In this document: positions 5,185 to 6,773 of the stretch, one piece after another
Position numbering within the stretch: position 1 is the stretch's first letter
How the letters are laid out: every line of letters starts with the position of its first letter
DNA from: Pseudomonadota bacterium
Lineage (GTDB): Bacteria > Pseudomonadota > Gammaproteobacteria > Xanthomonadales > Xanthomonadaceae
Length of the DNA: 6,773 nucleotides
Direction: 5' to 3'
Assembly: GCA_025355485.1 (NCBI GenBank)
Contig: JANXZP010000046.1
Location: forward strand, 1 to 6,773
The notes under the pieces: generated by a model
Told to the model about the DNA's origin: nothing
What the model saw: the letters and a program-made list of their open reading frames with translations, nothing else
Database searches by the model: none
Position numbers and translations under genes: made by a program

Positions 5185-5985
5185 TCAGCGTGCGCAGGTT
5201 GCCAGCGGCAGACTCAAGGCCTGCAAGGTGTCGCCCGGATGCGATTGCACGAATGCGGTCAGCCCAAGTCGCTCTGCGTGCGCATCGTGCGGCGGCGCGA
5301 CATGCAACACCCGCGACCACTGCGCTCCTGCCAACGGATACGGACCCAGCAACTGGCGCACCACGCGCTCGTGACGCAGCAAGGCACCACTGTTCTCGCC
5401 GCCACGCACCTGGGTGGACAAGCCGTTCTCGTACAACGCAAGGTACAGGGCGCCGTTCGGAAGCGAGCCGCCAGCCACGGGCAGGGCCTTGAGAGTCACG
5501 TCGAAGCCACCACCAGCCGGCATCGCGCCAAGGTCGAGCGCGAGCGAGCTAGCCTGCGCATTGGCTGCGTGCAACGCGGACAGCGCAGCCGACGAGCTCC
5601 ACGGAAACCCGACGCGCTGGCCGAGCATCACCTGCGGCGTATAGACCGACGCACTGCCCGCATTGCCGACACGATCACGCTGGCGATCGCTGTACGCGCC
5701 ACTGCCGAATCGATCCGGCCATCCGATTGAGTCCCAGTAATCCACATGGAAGGCGAGCAGGCTCAATCGCGCCGGGTCGGCATTCGCCGCGAGCTGGGCG
5801 AACCAGCGGTCGGCCGGCGGACAGCTGCTGCAACCTTCGGACGTGTACAGCTCGTCCAGCGCGCCGCGCTGGGCGTCGGTCGTCGCATGGCAGATGGAAG
5901 CGGTCGGTGCGGCCATCGCGATCGCCGGAACCAGCAGGCTGAAAATCGAAGCGATCGACAACCGTCGCGCCAAGATAGTGATCAC
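5185..5985 (-). CDS. Secreted DUF1223 thioredoxin-like protein
   Basis: This 266-residue protein starts at a GTG that overlaps the gpx stop (GTGA). It has an N-terminal signal peptide (basic ARR, hydrophobic core, AMA-A cleavage near residue 25), so it is exported to the periplasm. The mature start shows the DUF1223 hallmark ELYTSEGCSSCPPADR (45-60), with a thioredoxin-like CSSC pair at 52-55. Further hallmarks are HVDYWDSIGWPDRF (80-93) and YTPQVMLGQ (115-123). The second half is a predicted beta-rich domain. The CXXC and the thioredoxin-like fold expected for the family suggest a redox role, but no substrate is established. The overlap with gpx implies translational coupling. The upstream in-frame extension to 6147 runs through gpx and is discarded. 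The name is based on family motifs; function is open. Confidence 0.88.
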   Translation of the reverse strand: MITILARRLSIASIFSLLVPAIAMAAPTASICHATTDAQRGALDELYTSEGCSSCPPADRWFAQLAANADPARLSLLAFHVDYWDSIGWPDRFGSGAYSDRQRDRVGNAGSASVYTPQVMLGQRVGFPWSSSAALSALHAANAQASSLALDLGAMPAGGGFDVTLKALPVAGGSLPNGALYLALYENGLSTQVRGGENSGALLRHERVVRQLLGPYPLAGAQWSRVLHVAPPHDAHAERLGLTAFVQSHPGDTLQALSLPLATCAR

Positions 5986-6464
5986 TTCAGCACCGCCGCC
6001 AGATCGCCCTCGATCTTTTCCGGCGTATCGGTCGGCGCGTAACGCTTCACGACGTGGCCGTTGCGGTCGATCAGGAACTTGGTGAAGTTCCACTTGATGC
6101 CTTCGAGGCCGAGGATGCCGCTCTTCTCCTGCTTCATCCATTTCCACAGCGGATGCGCCTTGGCGCCATTTACATCGATCTTGCCGAACATCGGGAACGT
6201 GACGTCGTAGGTCAGCGAGCAGAAATTTTTGATCTCATCCGCATTGCCGGGCTCCTGGTGGCCGAACTGGTCGCAGGGGAAACCCAGCACTTCCAAGCCC
6301 TCGTCTTTGTGCTTGCGATACAAGGCTTCCAGCCCAGTGTATTGGGGGGTGAAGCCGCACTTGGAAGCCACATTGACCACCAGCATCGCCTTGCCGCGGA
6401 AGGCGTCCAGCCGCTGATCGGCCCCATCGAGGTCTTGCGCGGTGAAATCGTAGGCGGTGGTCAT
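5982..6464 (-). CDS. gpx: Glutathione peroxidase family protein (thioredoxin-type thiol peroxidase)
   Basis: This 160-residue protein has no signal peptide, so it is cytoplasmic. It reduces hydroperoxides to alcohols or water. The catalytic set is complete: Cys36 in VASKCGFTPQY (32-42), a cysteine in place of selenocysteine, Gln70 in FGHQEPG, and Trp125-Asn126 in KWNFTKFL. Cys64 (GFPCDQF) and Cys82 (NFCSLTYDVTFP) are also present; Cys82 is the usual resolving cysteine of thioredoxin-dependent Gpx enzymes, so thioredoxin rather than glutathione is the likely reductant. The short-loop monomeric form is of the BtuE/BsaA kind. GAGGAG lies about 8 bases before the ATG. It is the first gene of a unit with the DUF1223 gene, whose start codon overlaps its stop. 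Confidence 0.95.
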   Translation of the reverse strand: MTTAYDFTAQDLDGADQRLDAFRGKAMLVVNVASKCGFTPQYTGLEALYRKHKDEGLEVLGFPCDQFGHQEPGNADEIKNFCSLTYDVTFPMFGKIDVNGAKAHPLWKWMKQEKSGILGLEGIKWNFTKFLIDRNGHVVKRYAPTDTPEKIEGDLAAVLK

Positions 6465-6481
6465 GGCGGGCTCCTCAAGTC

Positions 6482-6497
6482 GTGTCGTATCGGACAC
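6482..6497. promoter_or_regulatory. Small dyad in the gpx upstream region
   Basis: GTGTC (6482-6486) and GACAC (6493-6497) form a 5-bp inverted repeat with 6 bases between, 18 bases upstream of the gpx start codon. It could be an operator, but it is short. I found no convincing -35/-10 pair in 6465-6570 and no recognisable OxyR site. Confidence 0.2.
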
Positions 6498-6570
6498 TCT
6501 AGCCTGATCCGGTATTCGCATGACGTGAAAGATGGTTACTTGCAATACCTGTCGGTGCGAGATCCACAAA

Positions 6571-6606
6571 CAAAAAGCCCCGGGCGTTTCCGCCCGGGGC
6601 TTTTTG
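6571..6606 (-). terminator. Strong intrinsic terminator of the second cold-shock gene
   Basis: This is a perfect 16-bp inverted repeat: CAAAAAGCCCCGGGCG pairs with CGCCCGGGGCTTTTTG around a 4-base loop (GAAA on the minus strand, a GNRA tetraloop). The GC core flanked by A and T runs makes it a textbook terminator. Because the A and T runs are symmetrical it should work in both directions. It separates the second cold-shock gene from gpx. Confidence 0.95.
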
Positions 6607-6612
6607 TCACGC

Positions 6613-6632
6613 AATAAGCCGCAAGGCTTATT
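6613..6632 (-). other. Second hairpin overlapping the cold-shock stop codon
   Basis: AATAAGCC (6613-6620) and GGCTTATT (6625-6632) form a perfect 8-bp stem with a 4-base loop. On the minus strand it starts inside the first stop codon (tandem TAA TAA) and ends 6 bases before the terminator stem. It may protect the mRNA 3' end or affect termination of translation. Confidence 0.6.
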
Positions 6633-6773
6633 AGAGGATCTGCACCGCGTCGGCCTGCAGGCCCTTCGGGCCCTTGACGACTTCGAAGCTCACCTTCTGG
6701 CCTTCCTGCAACGACTTGAAGCCGCTGCCCTGGATGGCGCGGAAATGCACGAAGAGGTCTTCGCCGCTTTCCG
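6631..6773 (-). CDS. Second cold-shock protein (CspA family), C-terminal part
   Basis: The last 46 residues of a single cold-shock domain protein are visible; the start lies beyond the right edge. RNP2 is present as LFVHF, followed by RAIQGSGFKSLQEGQKVSFE, and the protein ends ADAVQIL. Over the shared 46 residues it matches the cold-shock protein at 1544-1753 at 33 positions by hand count, so the two are paralogues rather than copies of a recent duplication. It ends with tandem TAA TAA, then two hairpins, the second a strong terminator, so it is probably monocistronic. Expected role is RNA chaperone; whether it is cold-induced cannot be judged without its leader. Confidence 0.95.
   Translation of the reverse strand, partial: ESGEDLFVHFRAIQGSGFKSLQEGQKVSFEVVKGPKGLQADAVQIL

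Noticed and set aside
4594..5730. 378-codon open frame antisense to slyD and the DUF1223 gene
   Set aside because: It spans two well-supported minus-strand genes and the gap between them, shows no domain, and is explained by codon bias.

Overview
This window looks like a piece of a GC-rich gammaproteobacterial chromosome, most likely from the Xanthomonadales (Xanthomonadaceae or Rhodanobacteraceae). The inference rests on the cold-shock protein opening (MSDRQ...GTVKWFNDAKGFGFI), a Uup-type ABC-F protein, the DUF456 and DUF1223 proteins, and strong G/C preference at third codon positions. Genus cannot be fixed from the sequence alone. I see no transposase, integrase, phage gene, CRISPR array, tRNA or rRNA. 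The content is chromosomal housekeeping and stress genes.

Left part (1-1352): the 5' end of tcdA (tRNA ct6A dehydratase) runs leftward out of the window. It is divergent from a membrane-anchored class II cytochrome c (404-802), followed by a glycine-zipper outer-membrane lipoprotein (906-1352).

Middle part (1353-2595): a complete cold-shock gene on the minus strand (1544-1753) ends in a strong intrinsic terminator (1490-1520). A leader can be inferred upstream of it, in a gene-free stretch of about 350 bases (1754-2106). In that leader a 7-base block is perfectly complementary to the cold-shock gene's own Shine-Dalgarno region. This predicted ribosome-site-masking hairpin is the most interesting item in the window. 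A DUF456 membrane protein (2107-2595) follows on the plus strand and converges on uup with only 14 bases between them.

Right part (2610-6773): four minus-strand genes are read in the order gpx (thiol peroxidase type), a secreted DUF1223 thioredoxin-like protein, a SlyD-like FKBP prolyl isomerase and uup (ABC-F ATPase). gpx and the DUF1223 gene overlap by four bases (GTGA) and are surely co-transcribed. slyD and uup follow after gaps of 111 and 100 bases and may be separately promoted. At the right edge a second cold-shock gene, cut by the window end, has its own 16-bp perfect terminator hairpin.

Common theme: stress and redox functions (two cold-shock RNA chaperones, a peroxidase, a CXXC-containing exported protein, a prolyl isomerase chaperone and an ATPase of the ribosome/DNA-associated ABC-F class). 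Apart from gpx-DUF1223, the genes appear to be independent transcription units rather than one system.
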